From Halocafeteria seosinensis (Eukaryota > Sar > Bigyra > Bicosoecida): a DNA stretch of 64,000 nucleotides. Shown piece by piece: positions 34,870 through 46,849 of the stretch (position 1 is its first letter; the number at the start of each line of letters is the position of its first letter). Position numbers and translations under genes: made by a program. The stretch covers positions 124,001 through 188,000 of the forward strand of contig LVLI01000101.1 in NCBI GenBank assembly GCA_001687465.1, given 5' to 3'. The notes under the pieces were generated by a model. The model did no database searches and was not told the DNA's origin. It was given only the letters and a program-made list of their open reading frames with translations.

Positions 34870-37335
34870 ATGAACTATCAGTTCGTGCCATTGCTGTTGA
34901 TAGTTGTGGTGGCAGACGTATGCGATCACAGCGCAGTTTCTGCCACCGCAACTTCAACAGGCAAGAGAGAGAGGGTAATAGCAGGTTTTAACACGGATAT
35001 AAGGTGGAATTCACCGGAGAGACTCAATTCACAAGCGTGGATCACCACAAAGAGGAAGAAACTAGGGTCAGAGAACGGAAATGTGGAGCGACGACGGCAT
35101 GGTACTAACAGCAAGAGCCAGCGGGAGCTCTCCAACAATCGAAAATCTCTACAGAATGAGGCATATTCACATCTTGAACGCTACATAGTTCGATTAAGGA
35201 ATGACCCTGGGATCAATCAGCACTACGTTCGGCATGTCGTTGAGGAACTGAGACAAAATGCGGAAAATTCCAGTCTTCCCGACTTCATCGCGCAACGTGT
35301 TGTGGAACTTCACGCAGCGCTAGAGGGTCTTACAGGGACCTTATCCGAACAAGCTCTCGACTTCTTGATCGACTCCGAGGTTGTCGCAGATTATTCGCTA
35401 GATAGTGAGGTCTTTATTATTGAGCCCTCCGAAGACGTAAAGATTCTGCCCAGGGGGGAACTCAGGGCCAATAGAACCAAACGATTCATCAGAGGTCTCG
35501 ACGAAGTAACGACCGCGGAAGAGCAAAACGTTAATGACGTTCTGTGGAACCTTGACAGAGTCGACGACCGTACTGGACTTGACCAGACGTATACCTATGA
35601 ATATACTGGTGCAGGAGTCGACGTCTACGTGATTGACTCTGGCGTAAGAACTACCCATGAAACATTCGGTGGTCGCGCGGAACACGGCGAGAATTTCTTT
35701 GGAGGTGAAGACACTGATTGCCAAGGTCACGGTATGTTAGTCTGTTATTTATGTGGTATGTCCAAAAGCATTGCCACCACATTCTTCGTTATCAGGAACC
35801 CACGTAGCGGGAACTATAGCTGGATCCAACGTCGGAATGGCCAAGACCGCAACGGTTATATCCATCAAGATTTTTGGCTGTGACGCATCCGCCAGTACTC
35901 CGACTAGTGATATCATCGAGGGTATGTTAGCTGCATCGTGTTGCGGCTCTTCTGGAGGGGTTGCTTAGTGTTGTAAGTTGGTACGCAGCCATTGCATGGG
36001 CTATAGATCACAATAAGGACAGCGGAAGAAGAGGGATAATTAACCTATCGCTTGGTGGACGGTTCAACTCCATGCTTAATTATGCCGTGGATACTGCTGC
36101 CTCGAATGGCTTGGTGGTGGTTGCTGCAGCAGGAAACGACGAGGGCGATGCCTGTGAAATAAGTCCCGCTTCTGCTTGGAGCGCCATTACGGTAGGCTCC
36201 ACGGATATTAACGACAAGTTCTCTAGCTTCAGTAGCAGGGGAAGATGCGTGGATGTACTGGCAATGGGATCTACGATAGCGTCTTCGTGGTTCACCGCGA
36301 ATAATGAATACGCGCAGCTCTCTGGAACGTCCATGGCTGCTCCGGCAGTCGCCGGCATTATCGCTCGTTACCTACAGTTTGATCCCGATGCTTCGCCAGA
36401 AGATGTGCGTAAGGCACTGTTCTGTATGGCTTCCTCTGAGACGATCAGTGAGGTCCCTCCATGTAAGCACTCTGGAGTTAATAAACTTGAGCATATCGTA
36501 TCCCATAATTGCTTATTTTCTTTGCCTTGCAGATACGTCGGAAGCTTTTTTGTTTGCGCCAACCAATGGACTCGTGTATGACCCTTCCATTTGCGGCTCA
36601 GCTGCGGAAAGCGCATGTCCAGGGAGTCCACTGTGCTTTGATCGTGGAGTTTGTACGGACGCTGGCAGATGCGATTGCTTTTGCAACTGGGTTGGATCTG
36701 CTTGTCTTACTCCTGTAGAAGTAGAGGAGATTTCCTCTCTTTCTGGAAGTGTAGAGCGGTCAACGGTGGGATCTCCTAACCATTTCGGCTACGTCACGGG
36801 CGATTCCTACTTTGCCATCACAATCGGTAGCGATGCAACGTCGTTGACGTTATCTTTGTGTAGTTCGAAGACGAACTTTGCAACCGTGATTTGGTTGCTT
36901 GATGCCTGCTTTAGCAGTGCGTTGGCAAACGGAAACGTTGTTGAGTCCAATATCGAGGGGGATCCGTGTCCCGCTGCCCAGAAAGACGCCACATCCTCAA
37001 GTATTCGCATCCTCGATCCGTCTCCAGGGCGATATCACATACTTGTAGAAGGTATGCAAGCTTCCGGTGCTCTATTGTGGCCAATTGTATATGTATTTTT
37101 CATGATCGCAGGTATTGAGACTGAAGGCACGTTTGTCTTGAACTGGGAAGTTAGTGGCTCTGCTGCAGCTCCCAGCGCTTCTCCTTCTTCATCTGTGTAT
37201 CCATCACCTTCGAATCACAAGTTTGATACGACCAACGAGAGGGAAAATAGCAGTTATCGTATTGAAGGTTGTATGGTCGTGACTTTATTATATTCTATTC
37301 TAGTGTCGCTAGCGTTGACAAATAGAGACACATGA
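34870..37335 (+). CDS. Secreted subtilisin-like serine protease (S8 family)
   Basis: Five exons (34870-35731, 35796-35921, 35989-36462, 36533-37051, 37112-37335) join in frame to 734 aa. A signal peptide (LLLIVVVADVC) is followed by a long propeptide. The peptidase domain shows Asp in VYVIDSGV (about 254), His in QGHGTHVAG (287), the oxyanion Asn in AAAGNDEG and Ser in SGTSMAAPAVAG (about 444). The pattern is nearest to the proteinase K type. A Cys-rich EGF-like module (CPGSPLCFDRGVC...CDCFCNW) and a beta-rich domain follow. The end has a Ser/Pro stalk and a hydrophobic tail (MVVTLLYSILVSLAL), which could be a membrane or GPI anchor. Its stop lies one base from the stop of the converging SF1 gene. 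Confidence 0.92.
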
Positions 37336-37336
37336 A

Positions 37337-40263
37337 TTACTGCTTGGAATAGTACAACCTATGACGCGGCATACCAAGGGCGGGATGCGACGGCATTCGC
37401 CCAGCATTGGAGCGTTGTAGCATCATCGGGTTGACGCCGTAGTTAGCAAAGTATGGATTCCACTGAGAAGGATTTACGGGATGAGATTGGTACGCACTCT
37501 GAGGAGGCATTCCCGAGCTCACTCCTGGAAAACCGCTTGGAGGAGGTGGCTGGTAAGACATCCCTGGATACATCACTTGACCTTGAGGAGCACCTGATTG
37601 TTGCTGATAGGGAGTGGCCGAAGGGACATATGGTGCAGGTTGAGATTGATTGCCGTAGAACTGATACGGTTGTTGCACGCCTACTGCCTGTGGCATACTG
37701 GACGGGGCATTCGGAGGACCTTGCGCTTGGTAGTAATATTGAGGCACAGTACTCGCACCATTGACAGCCTGTGGAGCACACCACGTCTGAGAGTTCATTT
37801 GATTACTCACTCCCTGCATGCTTGTCTGGGCTTGTTGCTGCCCAGAAACGTGAGGATATTGAAGGCCAGGTGTATTGCTTGTCAAAGGGCCAGAGGCAAC
37901 CACGGGAGCGCTTCCCGGTTGCGAAGAGTGCGCCATGACTCCACCCGTGGGCATTGGCTGAGAAAAGCCCGTATAAGTCATAGGCTGCTGCACGTAACTT
38001 GGATACGTATATCCAGTATGAGGCGCGGAGTAGGCCCCGCTGGTCTGATACGGATACGGCACCGGTTGCGACGGGGCAACAGGTACTTGAGTCACAGTTG
38101 GCACGGTCGAGGCAGTTGATTCACTACCCTTAGACGACGGTTGGAATCTCTGTTCTCTTTGTTTTTTCTGCTGGTCCAAGGAAGGGAGTTTCCAAATTTC
38201 TTCCATTTCACGTTCTTGCTCTGCGGTCATCGTTGTGGCCGATGACTCGCCAGCGCTTGTTGCTGCTTCGCTGCTCGTGCCAACGTTCTCACTGTTCTGG
38301 ACAGATGTCTGCGTCGTGCTAGTTTGGGTTTTCCCGGTTAGTTGTTGAATGTAGCGCAAATAATCGGCATCTTGTGTCTCGTCTGCTTCCACTTCCTCTA
38401 AGTTCCGCCCTTTCCGAATAGCTTCCTCCCTTTTGGCAGCACCTTCTCCTACTGTTTGAAGAACCTGTGTAGCGACGCAGCAAAAAGGAGTACAGTTAAA
38501 CCCTCACTGTGCCTACAACATGGTTAAAAACTGCTTACCTTCTCCAGGTCTGCTGCGGTATCATAGTTCATATTCTTCACTTCGGTCGCAATCAATTGAT
38601 CTTGCTGCCTAAATGTTCCGTTAATGATAGCAAGGTCCTTCATCTGTTGTTGGCGCCATTCATCGTCCTCGTCTCGGGGTTCCAGTAGCCGCTCAATCAA
38701 GGTGGCACATGCTTCAACATCTTCTTCGTTATCACCTGCGAGCAGCAAAGCGTTAGCTTGGCTAGCCACACGTCGATCCGCGCAACAATCAACGTACCTT
38801 GTATCCAGACATGCAGATCGTCGTCGCTCCCTTCCTGAGGTTGAAGTTTCCCTTCTTTATTGGCACCACGTCCCCGAACTGATATCTTGCAGTTGCTCTC
38901 TGTCTCTAATTTCTTCTGAGTCTGTCCGCGAGGGCCAATAATAATTCCCATAAAATTGTATTCGGGGTACTCATCAACGGGAATGTAGATCTTCCGAGTA
39001 ACCTTCTCCTTTTTGCCAAGAAGTCCTTGGTCATACAAACTCTTCATTGCGGGATTTAACCCTACAAGCTCACGCGTCAGTTCCGATTTCCGATCCATAA
39101 ATTGTTCCTTCATACGCTGCTCTAATTTATTAGTCCGACGGCCCATTGAGTCGTATTGAGGAGCAGGAGAAGGAGGTCGTTTAGGATTGTGTCGCTCAGC
39201 CGCCGCCAATGCATCAACATGGTCGATCCTGCAGCCAAAAAACGGACGCAAACACGTGAGGAATGATGGTTTACATACGAGATAGTTGTCTAGCTTACTT
39301 CCAATTGAGGCTTTGCAATTCTTTCGTAATTTCCAATTGACGAGTTCTGGAATCTTGTTGAGTTGATTGAGAGTGATTTCCTCCTCCGAAAGTAGCTGAA
39401 GATGTCTCGTCTCCCAAGACAGCTCCAAGATTCGATAAACCAAGGTTGTTGGCTACACCATGTTTTTGCGCCTTTTCTAGAACGCCTTGCAACCCGTCTT
39501 TTCCACAAATTCGATCGACTTTATCTTGCACTTCTTGTATAGCTGCCGAACCTTTGGACAAAACTTCACCCACGTTGGTGTCCGCGGCGAGTTTTTGTAG
39601 CTTCCAAATTTGTTGCTCGACTTCCTTGCGCTCTTCAACCTCCGGATCAACGCTCCATCTGTTCTTCTTCCGCTTTTTCCCTGTGGTTTTTGTCGTCGTA
39701 TCTGTAGTACCAGTTGTGGTTGTTTGAGTTTCGGTTATCGTTTGACCACCATTTTCTGTTTCCGGAGATGTGTCTTCAGTGTCCTTGTCCCATCTCCTCC
39801 GTTTGCGTCGGCGTTTCTCTTTTTCGGCAGCCGTCTCCCCTTTCGAAGTTTCTGTCTGATTCTGCTCCTTTGCTGAAACCTCAGAGGTAGCAGAAGTAGT
39901 TGCACTGCTTTCAGTGCTCTCGGTGGCGGAGTGCTGTATAGTCTGCTCCGTCATCTTGTCACTCCTGGTACCACTCGTACTGGCCTCCTGTTGTGTCTTT
40001 TTGAGGGCTGAATCCAACGCTTCCTGATCAGACATACCCTCCAGATGGTTTAGGTAGGCCTTCATCACTACCCTCTCATGCTCCCACGTTAAAAAATCCT
40101 GCCAAAACATGGGAAAGGAGCCGAAATTTTCACCCAGTATGGTCGAGTTTTTGTACCATTTCTTCATCGAGGGAAAGCTTCGTTGGATAATTTCCTCCCG
40201 CTCGCGGAAGGCCTCTTTCTGTGTCTCGCGGATATTGTTATCCTTGTACGCTCCTGCCGACAT
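37337..40263 (-). CDS. Splicing factor SF1 / branchpoint-binding protein
   Basis: Recognises the intron branchpoint in the early spliceosome together with U2AF. Four exons (40263-39299, 39228-38798, 38735-38539, 38464-37337) join in frame to 906 aa. The KH-QUA2 RNA-binding unit is clear: PSPAPQYDSMGRRTN, RKIYIPVDEYPEYNFMG, IIIGPRGQTQKKLE, SVRGRGANKEG, then DEWRQQQMKDLAIINGT. Two U2AF-ligand-like motifs with the key Arg-Trp precede it (KRRRWDKD and KKNRWSVD). The CCHC zinc knuckles that usually follow QUA2 are absent; the chain goes straight to a Gln/Pro/Tyr-rich C-terminus. The roughly 320-residue N-terminal part is longer than in yeast or human SF1. Confidence 0.9.
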
Positions 40264-40885
40264 TTTAAGCGTGTTGTAGCTCTTTATCGCGTTCTAAACC
40301 CAACAATTCCTCTGACCCCAGCTTCAACAAATCCCTTTTGTCGCCTTCTACAGCCTTCCTACTTGAATTATAAGCGATGTGTCAGAGATTTTACACATGA
40401 TTCAATATCATATACCGACCTATCGATCACGCGGGATTCTATAGTACCATTTTCAGCTTAGTGCTTCTAAATGTGTCTCGAACCGTACAAACAAAAGTTC
40501 GCGTTCATTGACTTGTTGGGACCTTTTTTGTCGCTCTAGGGTGTCCCCTGGTGGTCTTCCCTCGCAGCTGTCAGTACTCCGTCAAAATCTTGAAGTGTCC
40601 AAGGTTCCAAGCGCGCTTGTCGGTACAGGTTTGGCCCATTCACAGGTGTCATACGGAGGAGAAGAGTCAGAGACGAGAGCGTATATTGATACACAAGGGG
40701 GATTACATGCATTGTCTTCTGGAAACGAATTGTATCGTGTATATATGATCAAAGTGGTGGATTAACAGCCACAAGGTAAGTAGACCTTTACAGTGTCCCC
40801 TGGGGCTCTTCCAAGCACTCTCAACCATGTCATACGGAACAATGGATCCTGCAGATAGTAGAGATACTCCTGATACAGACCGAGA
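40264..40885. other. Intergenic region between divergent genes
   Basis: About 0.6 kb between the SF1 start (-) and the Rho GTPase start (+). It should hold both promoters. No gene or RNA is seen. Confidence 0.5.
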
Positions 40886-41738
40886 ATGCCTAAAAATAAG
40901 CAACGAACGGAGAATAACGCTGGTGGGAAAGGCGCACAGGGGGATGAAGAAGCGCATGAAAGTATAAAATGCACTGTCGTGGGGGACGGTGCCGTTGGTA
41001 AAACGTCACTTTTGATAAGTTATACAAGGGATGCGTTTCCGTACGACCACGTCCCGACAGGTAAGCTGGGCGAATTTAGATGCTACTTAGTCGGTGGGAC
41101 CCGTTTATCTTGATACCTTCCTCTTTTGCAGTCTTTGATACATACACAGCGGATGTTGTAGTCAATGGAAAAGTTATAGAGATAAGTCTTTGGGACACAG
41201 GTACGTATTGATGTACTTTTGCGCTAGGTGGGCGGTATCTTTTCATAATGGTTAGGGTGTACGGAATTGCAGCTGGACAGCAGGAACTGGACACATTACG
41301 TCCAATGGCATACCCGGGAACAGATATCTTTTTAGTGTGTTGCGCTGTTAATAAGTAAGTTGTACTAACAGGGGATTTTTTGAAGCACATTCCAGTAATA
41401 TTTAACCGACGTTCTGTACCTGAATCAGCCGCGAATCGTTTGACAATGTGAAACACAAATGGTACGAGGAGGTTGCGAATGAGGACAGCCAAGTGCCTAT
41501 CATGGTCGTAGGAACAAAGTCTGATATCCGCAATGAAGAGGCTGGCTCTGACGAAGACTTTGTGTCATATAATGAAGCCTCGGAGCTCGCGAAAAATCTA
41601 GGAGCTGTAGGATACAAGGAATGCTCAGCCTTGACCCAAGATGGCTTGAAAGAAGTGTTCGATACAGCTTTTACTCATGTCTTAGATCGTAGACATACCC
41701 CAGCGAAAAAACCCAAGAAAAAATGTGCCATCCTCTGA
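40886..41738 (+). CDS. Rho/Rac-family small GTPase
   Basis: Molecular switch acting on actin, polarity and membrane traffic. Four exons (40886-41060, 41132-41200, 41273-41354, 41429-41738) join in frame to 211 aa. Nucleotide motifs are all present: [17 protein letters not shown] (effector loop), DTAGQQE, GTKSDIR (in place of the common TKxD) and ECSAL. A Rho-type insert follows GTKSDIR. The C-terminus is polybasic (KKPKKK) and ends CAIL; Leu at the last position predicts geranylgeranyl addition. A 28-residue N-terminal extension precedes the G domain. The Val/Gly residues needed for GTP hydrolysis look normal. Confidence 0.94.
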
Positions 41739-42231
41739 GCTTTTCTGAGCTTTAGGTTGTGTCCCTGTTTCTCTCGAAGCAAGTGAGGGCTGCGCCGTAG
41801 GATTGGTCGATTGGTCGGGTTTAGCTAATGTGAATCAACAACGTAAAAGTCATTTCCCGGATGTATGTTGTACTCTTTCAGAACACATTTTAGGTTGTGC
41901 CATGCCAGCATACATATATTATGTTCAAGCTCGAGGGCACTGAGACTGATCCCTTCAAAGCGTCATTATAGTTGACTTGCTTTGCTGGCCGAGCATGCCT
42001 TTGTGAAGTTACGTTGTGAGGTCCTTTCTCGTGTGCAATGCGCATACCGCTTGCATAAGGAATCCGGCGCATGCATAGTTTTCCTTCTTATTGCTTCCCC
42101 TGTATGTGTCACATTACACCACATGATTGGGTGGTTTGCTGTATAAAAGTTGGTTTGTGGAAACTTCAACTATCCTCAACGTTCTTTGCCGTTTACGTGG
42201 TGTTTCAGCGATAACTTCAGCGATTACAAGG
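41739..42231. other. Intergenic region with a possible TATA box
   Basis: About 0.5 kb between two + strand genes. TATAAAA at 42142-42148 lies 84 bases before the next start codon and is a plausible TATA box. Nothing else is recognised. Confidence 0.45.
42142..42148 (+). promoter_or_regulatory. Possible TATA box
   Basis: TATAAAA, 84 bases before the ATG of the armadillo-type gene. Spacing would allow a 5' UTR of about 55 nt. A single motif of this kind can occur by chance. Confidence 0.3.
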
Positions 42232-44016
42232 ATGCAGCATCGTGCGACGCAGCATGAGGTGCCTCAAAATCTGCGTGACCGGCATCCGTATGATTCTGAG
42301 CAACACGTTGATACGTTTGACCTCAATAAACCGCGTGTGCGACACGCATATGGGGAACGAGCGGCGCCTAAACTCTTGGATGTCTTGGCAAACCTCGAGG
42401 CCGCGGATGAAGAGGTTCTGGACGCATTAGCAATACTCATAAAGAACGGGTCGAACCAGGAAAATGCGACGAAAATGATAAACGACGGAGCGGTGGAAGT
42501 GGCAATGGACGCCTTATCGCATGAAAATCCGCAGATTCGAGCAGCGGTAGCCAAACTATTCACCCATTTATCCAAGCACTGGTCAGCCAGAGAACGCATG
42601 GCCGAGAGGTCCACAATTGCTGTTTTGGCGCGGCTCTGTGGGGAAGATGAACCGGAAGTGGAAGTGCAGCAGAACTGTGCGATGGCTCTTGCTGCCTATT
42701 GTCAAACTATTGACGGCTGGCAGTTCTTAGCTGAGAATGAGGCAGTGTTTCCACAGCTTGCCCATGCGTTGCAGTTCAACCCCTCCACAATACATCCCCT
42801 CGCTTATGCTACCTCCCACTTCAAAGATGGGGCGTCTGTTTTTATTAGGAATGGTAAGAAGAAATCGCCTTGCAGATTTAGTAAGGGCTGGTGGACAGTA
42901 TATTTTACCGCAGGTGGAGTCTCTCATCTGGTCGCTCTTGCTAAACGGCTTACGGACGAGTGGGAAGAAAGATTGGTAACGGAAAATAGTTCTAGACAAA
43001 TGTGTTCCATCTCCTTTGACGAGCTAACCGACACTGTTGCTACAATGCGAGGTGTAGCCGTTGATGACTCAGGGAAATCGGAACTCGTATCCGAGGGAGC
43101 AGTGCCTATCTTGATATCTCTTCACAGACACCATAATGCCAGTGTTCGGATGCCAGTATCCGGTACATTTCCGCTTCTTGCCGCTGTAGAGCTATCCTCC
43201 TTGACAGCTTTTTGCGACTGTGGCTCTGTAGGAGTACGCACTCTCGTGAGCTCTCTGACGGACTCAAGCCATGAAATTCGGCGGAATGTGAGAACGGCAA
43301 TATCATATCTTAGCGCTAACTCGGACAATAAGCAACGCTTTGTTTTCGAACTTATTCTGCAAGGTTCGTTACACGTTGCACAAACGATCTATTAATTTCA
43401 GCTCACTTCGGATGCCGTCTGCTGCAGGACACGTCGGTGAACTAATTGAGGTGTATGGGGGCAGTGCATGTGACGGCGTTTGTGTGTGTCTCTCCTTCCC
43501 CGGCGCTCACAAAATCAGGTAAGGTCCAAATTTACTTGTCGTTATTAGTTAAGTGCGTAGTTGAGATATGTCTGGTACAGAAAAAAGGCTCTAGAGGTTA
43601 TACATCGTTTGACAGAAAGCAAGAAAGAAATCGATTCGGTAGCAAACGCTTTGCACATACTTCCCCGACTTATTGGAGCTATTGTTGCTGCTTCGGATGG
43701 AGGGTCCGTGCCTGCTGTTGGGACTCCAACAGTGTCTGTAGCAGAGACTACACGCTTTAGCGTCGAGGAGTATCAACAAGATTCTCATATTTCGGAGGTA
43801 GCTGACTTTTCTTCGGAGGTGGATCAAGCAATGGCTGCTCAGGGATGTGAGGCGTTATATAGGTTGTGTGCACAGTTCGGAGATTGTCGTGATACAGTGA
43901 TAAATGTTCTGCGAACAAATGCGTCTGATGAACATGAAGAAGAGCAAGCAGTGGCAAGCCGATTTACCAACGTGGCAACTCTTCATTCACAATTATGCAA
44001 ACTCTTGGAAATATGA
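42232..44016 (+). CDS. Armadillo/HEAT-repeat protein, RSPH14-like N-terminus
   Basis: Four exons (42232-42853, 42914-43363, 43428-43518, 43581-44016) join in frame to 532 aa. After about 40 residues the chain is a run of alpha-helical armadillo-like repeats: AAPKLLDVLAN, EVLDALAILIKN, GAVEVAMDAL, QIRAAVAKLFTHL, VQQNCAMALAAYC and so on. The entry motif AYGERAAPKLLDVL and repeat spacing recall the radial-spoke protein RSPH14, but armadillo repeats are easily confused. I therefore state the fold with confidence and the family only as a suggestion. No signal peptide or membrane segment is seen. The intron at 42854-42913 keeps the frame open when unspliced, so transcripts are needed to confirm it. 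Confidence 0.72.
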
Positions 44017-44139
44017 CGTCATATGCATAGGAAACGCCTCAACTATTAATGAGTCAACCTGCCCTACACGGATCTATCGAAGTAGCTATGCTAATTGGGA
44101 CCACCAACATGATTCTGAGCTCTATGGAATCGGTATCAT

Positions 44140-46175
44140 TTACTGAGACAATGGTGTTTTTGGAGAAACTATTTGTGAGGTGGGTTTCGAAGTTACAGTC
44201 GCACCACTCACACCATCATCCCGCATAGGATCGCATGCTACTTTAAGAATGCAGCTTTGGTCTTCCTCCTTGATATCGTATGAGCAAATTTCGTTTTTCT
44301 CCTCTTCAGAGGCTCCTGGAGACAGTGTTTTTGGTTGCATTGTTACCCTCGAACCATCTTCAGACACCCGGATCCAGCTGAATGCACTTGTACCTTCCGT
44401 ACCTCCGATATAATAAGTTTGGGCTTTTATCGTGTTCCCAACTTGAGGCTCACCTTCGATCCAAACTTCCCGAAACGTGGGAGGGGCAGCTTCAACAGGG
44501 CCAATAACTTGAGTACACACTTCAGTTCCCTCTGATTTCACTACAGCCATTAAGTACCTTCCCACATCTTGTCTCCTCAACATGTACACGGCTGGATCCT
44601 CAACCGCTTCTTCAGTCTCAGCACAAAGAAGACCAAGTGATGCTGTACTTTGTTGGAGAACATCAGCCTTAGGTGGGTCACCGTACTTTGCCGCTAAGGC
44701 TCCCACGGCATGATTCACGTTTCCTTGACTCGGATCAATGTGCATGTGCTTTAGCGCTTCTATAACCCAATGAGCTTCGAGATGCGCCGAGTCTAGCTCT
44801 GCGTGCTGAGACTTAATTTCTTCGTAAACCTTGTACACGTCGGTAACGTGTGAGTCTTGCAGCTTAGGTATAGGGGGAATCCCAAACAACTTGTTAATAT
44901 TGGGTAATTTTGCTGCTGTTTCTGCGCCATCTTCTGGAAGGGACAATTCCCTAGCGATTGGCATTCCGTAGTCTAACCTGAGGTCATCGATTCTGCTAAA
45001 CCACAAGCCGGTCCTGTCATCGAACCGGGTATGTTGAGCAGCCTCTGTTGAGTCATCTGCTTGATGAACTGTCACTTGCTCGGTCTCATCCTCACTATGG
45101 GGTAGCTCCTCGTCTACTAAGGAACGATACCACTCAAAAGTGAGTTCCTGTTTCGAGCTTACGCCTGTGTTGAAGCATATGATCCCGATCCGATTGAGTT
45201 CCCGAACGGAGCCTTGTGCAGTGCATACTTGGCGTTTGCGATCGCACCATTTTGTATGGAAATGAGGAAGCACAAAGAGCCGAGCAGATTTTTCTGAAGG
45301 AATCACTCTATTCTTTGGGCTTACAGGATCGCGCACTGGACCATGATGGTCAAAAATTTGGGGCGCAGTTTCTTGCTCTTTGGCTGTTGCCTCTCGAAGC
45401 AGAACTGAACCAGCAAATTCATGAGAATGTTTGTCGTCCATCAAGGGAACCTCTATTACATCATTCGTGGAATTTACCCACTCGGGTAATAGTACCCCTT
45501 GTGCAATCAGAATGCCTTGAGCACTCACCAGAAACAATGCCATAGCCTGCAAAATTGAAGTAGATTCTGGCTGTAATCTCACATCCATTCAATACCAGCA
45601 ACACATACACTATGCTCTTTAGTAGCTAATTCAGCTACCTGATTGATAGAAGAGAGCGATCTGAAATCGAAAAACGACTTATCCGCGACGTGCCACTTCG
45701 TTTGGTCTCTCAAATTCGTTACGGCTCTCCCAATTTTCGACAGGCTCGTATCTTCTAGAGTTGATCCCCGAGGACCAGGTTTTCCTTCAGGAAAAGCTTG
45801 AGATAGCGCATTTCTCATGCTCTCCCTAACTGATGAGGCTGCTGGATCCAATGTGACGAAAATCAATCTGAGACTGCCATCATGTTGTATGCCTTTGACT
45901 TGGTCCACAAATACGTAAAGTGCATTCCTTCCCATTTGTTTCGAGGCTCTTTTTCGCTTGTCCTGCTCATTCCCACCGCCATCTCCTCCATCTCCACCTC
46001 CTTTTCTATCGTCTGAACCTCCCTTATCTCCATTGTGGCGGCTGTAATCGTCGTCCCGCCTCCTCCCTTTTCCCTGGTTGGAGTACTCCTGAGGGGCCCC
46101 ATTGTTGCTTTTACGTTTGCCAAACAATTTCGAGGGGGTTCCACCTGCCCCCATGCCACACATACAATTACCCAT
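44140..46175 (-). CDS. Acylated protein with AIR9-like repeat region
   Basis: Two exons (46175-45609 and 45546-44140) join at a GTATGT intron in phase 0 to 657 aa. The chosen start gives MGNCMCG, an N-myristoylation/palmitoylation signal; an upstream in-frame Met (MSELGPV) would bury it. A Gly/Asp/Lys-rich linker precedes a globular part (GRNALYVFVDQV, LRLIFVTLDPAA, ALFLVSAQGILIAQ). In the C-terminal half, REVWIEGEPQVGNTIKA followed by YYIGGTEGTSAFSWIR resembles the A9 repeats of the plant microtubule-associated protein AIR9. An earlier segment (ELTFEWYRSLV) may be another, diverged copy. Membrane-tethered binding to a partner is possible, but this is inference. Confidence 0.6.
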
Positions 46176-46849
46176 GGTCGTGATGAGAGGAATCGAACTA
46201 CTAGTATATGCTAGAAGAGCACCTAGAGAGCGCGGTAGAGTGTGTTCCCGAAAATGATCCAATGTCACGGGGCCAAGCTCGGACATAACAACACCAATTT
46301 CACGAAGAAGAAGAACCGGAACCAATCTACCCTAACAGGACTATGTGCATTCTTAGTTTTCATGTCCTTTACCGAGACCTAACAAACCGAAGTTTGACAC
46401 TGCAATGGCAGTCACACTGATGCGTCGGTTTGATGAAAATTCGAGAGCCTCAGATGCCGCACTTCCAAGTACGTAGGTTCAAACGAAACTATTCAGCTAC
46501 AATCGTTCAACGCTATCGCTTGGATTTTAGTGCTACACTTTAACCGAAGACGGTATACAAATTTGGGCTACGTCTGTTACGGGTCCTGGGCTCTTCGCGA
46601 CTGTGGGCACTAATCCAACAACCGTACCCATAGTCATGCATAGTGAGCCTTCCACTACATGGTACGCCTTTGCAGGGAATCTCATTGTGATCAAAAACCC
46701 GATCTGATATAGTAAGGGTAGAAATTGAATTCTCACATGAAATGCTATACTAAACAAAACTGCAAAGAAGCTACGCTGTACAACCTACCCGCACCAATCG
46801 CTCGAGTACATTGGTGATACACAGTTCCGTCTTCTTTCATCAGAGACCA
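46176..46849. other. Intergenic region with one uncertain frame
   Basis: About 0.67 kb between two minus-strand genes. A minus-strand frame at 46757-46533 reads smoothly at its end (MRFPAKAYHVVEGS..., then TVVGLVPTVAKS). It could be a small gene or a 5' exon of the neighbour at 46175. I could not find splice sites that prove either. Confidence 0.35.

Noticed and set aside
37598-38119. 173-codon + strand frame opposite SF1
   Set aside because: Antisense shadow of the Gln/Pro-rich tail of SF1; Arg/His/Leu-rich reading without a motif.
46180-46300. tRNA-like T-arm (GTTCGATTCC on the minus strand)
   Set aside because: No matching T-stem, anticodon arm or acceptor stem around it; the stretch lies at the 5' end of a protein gene.
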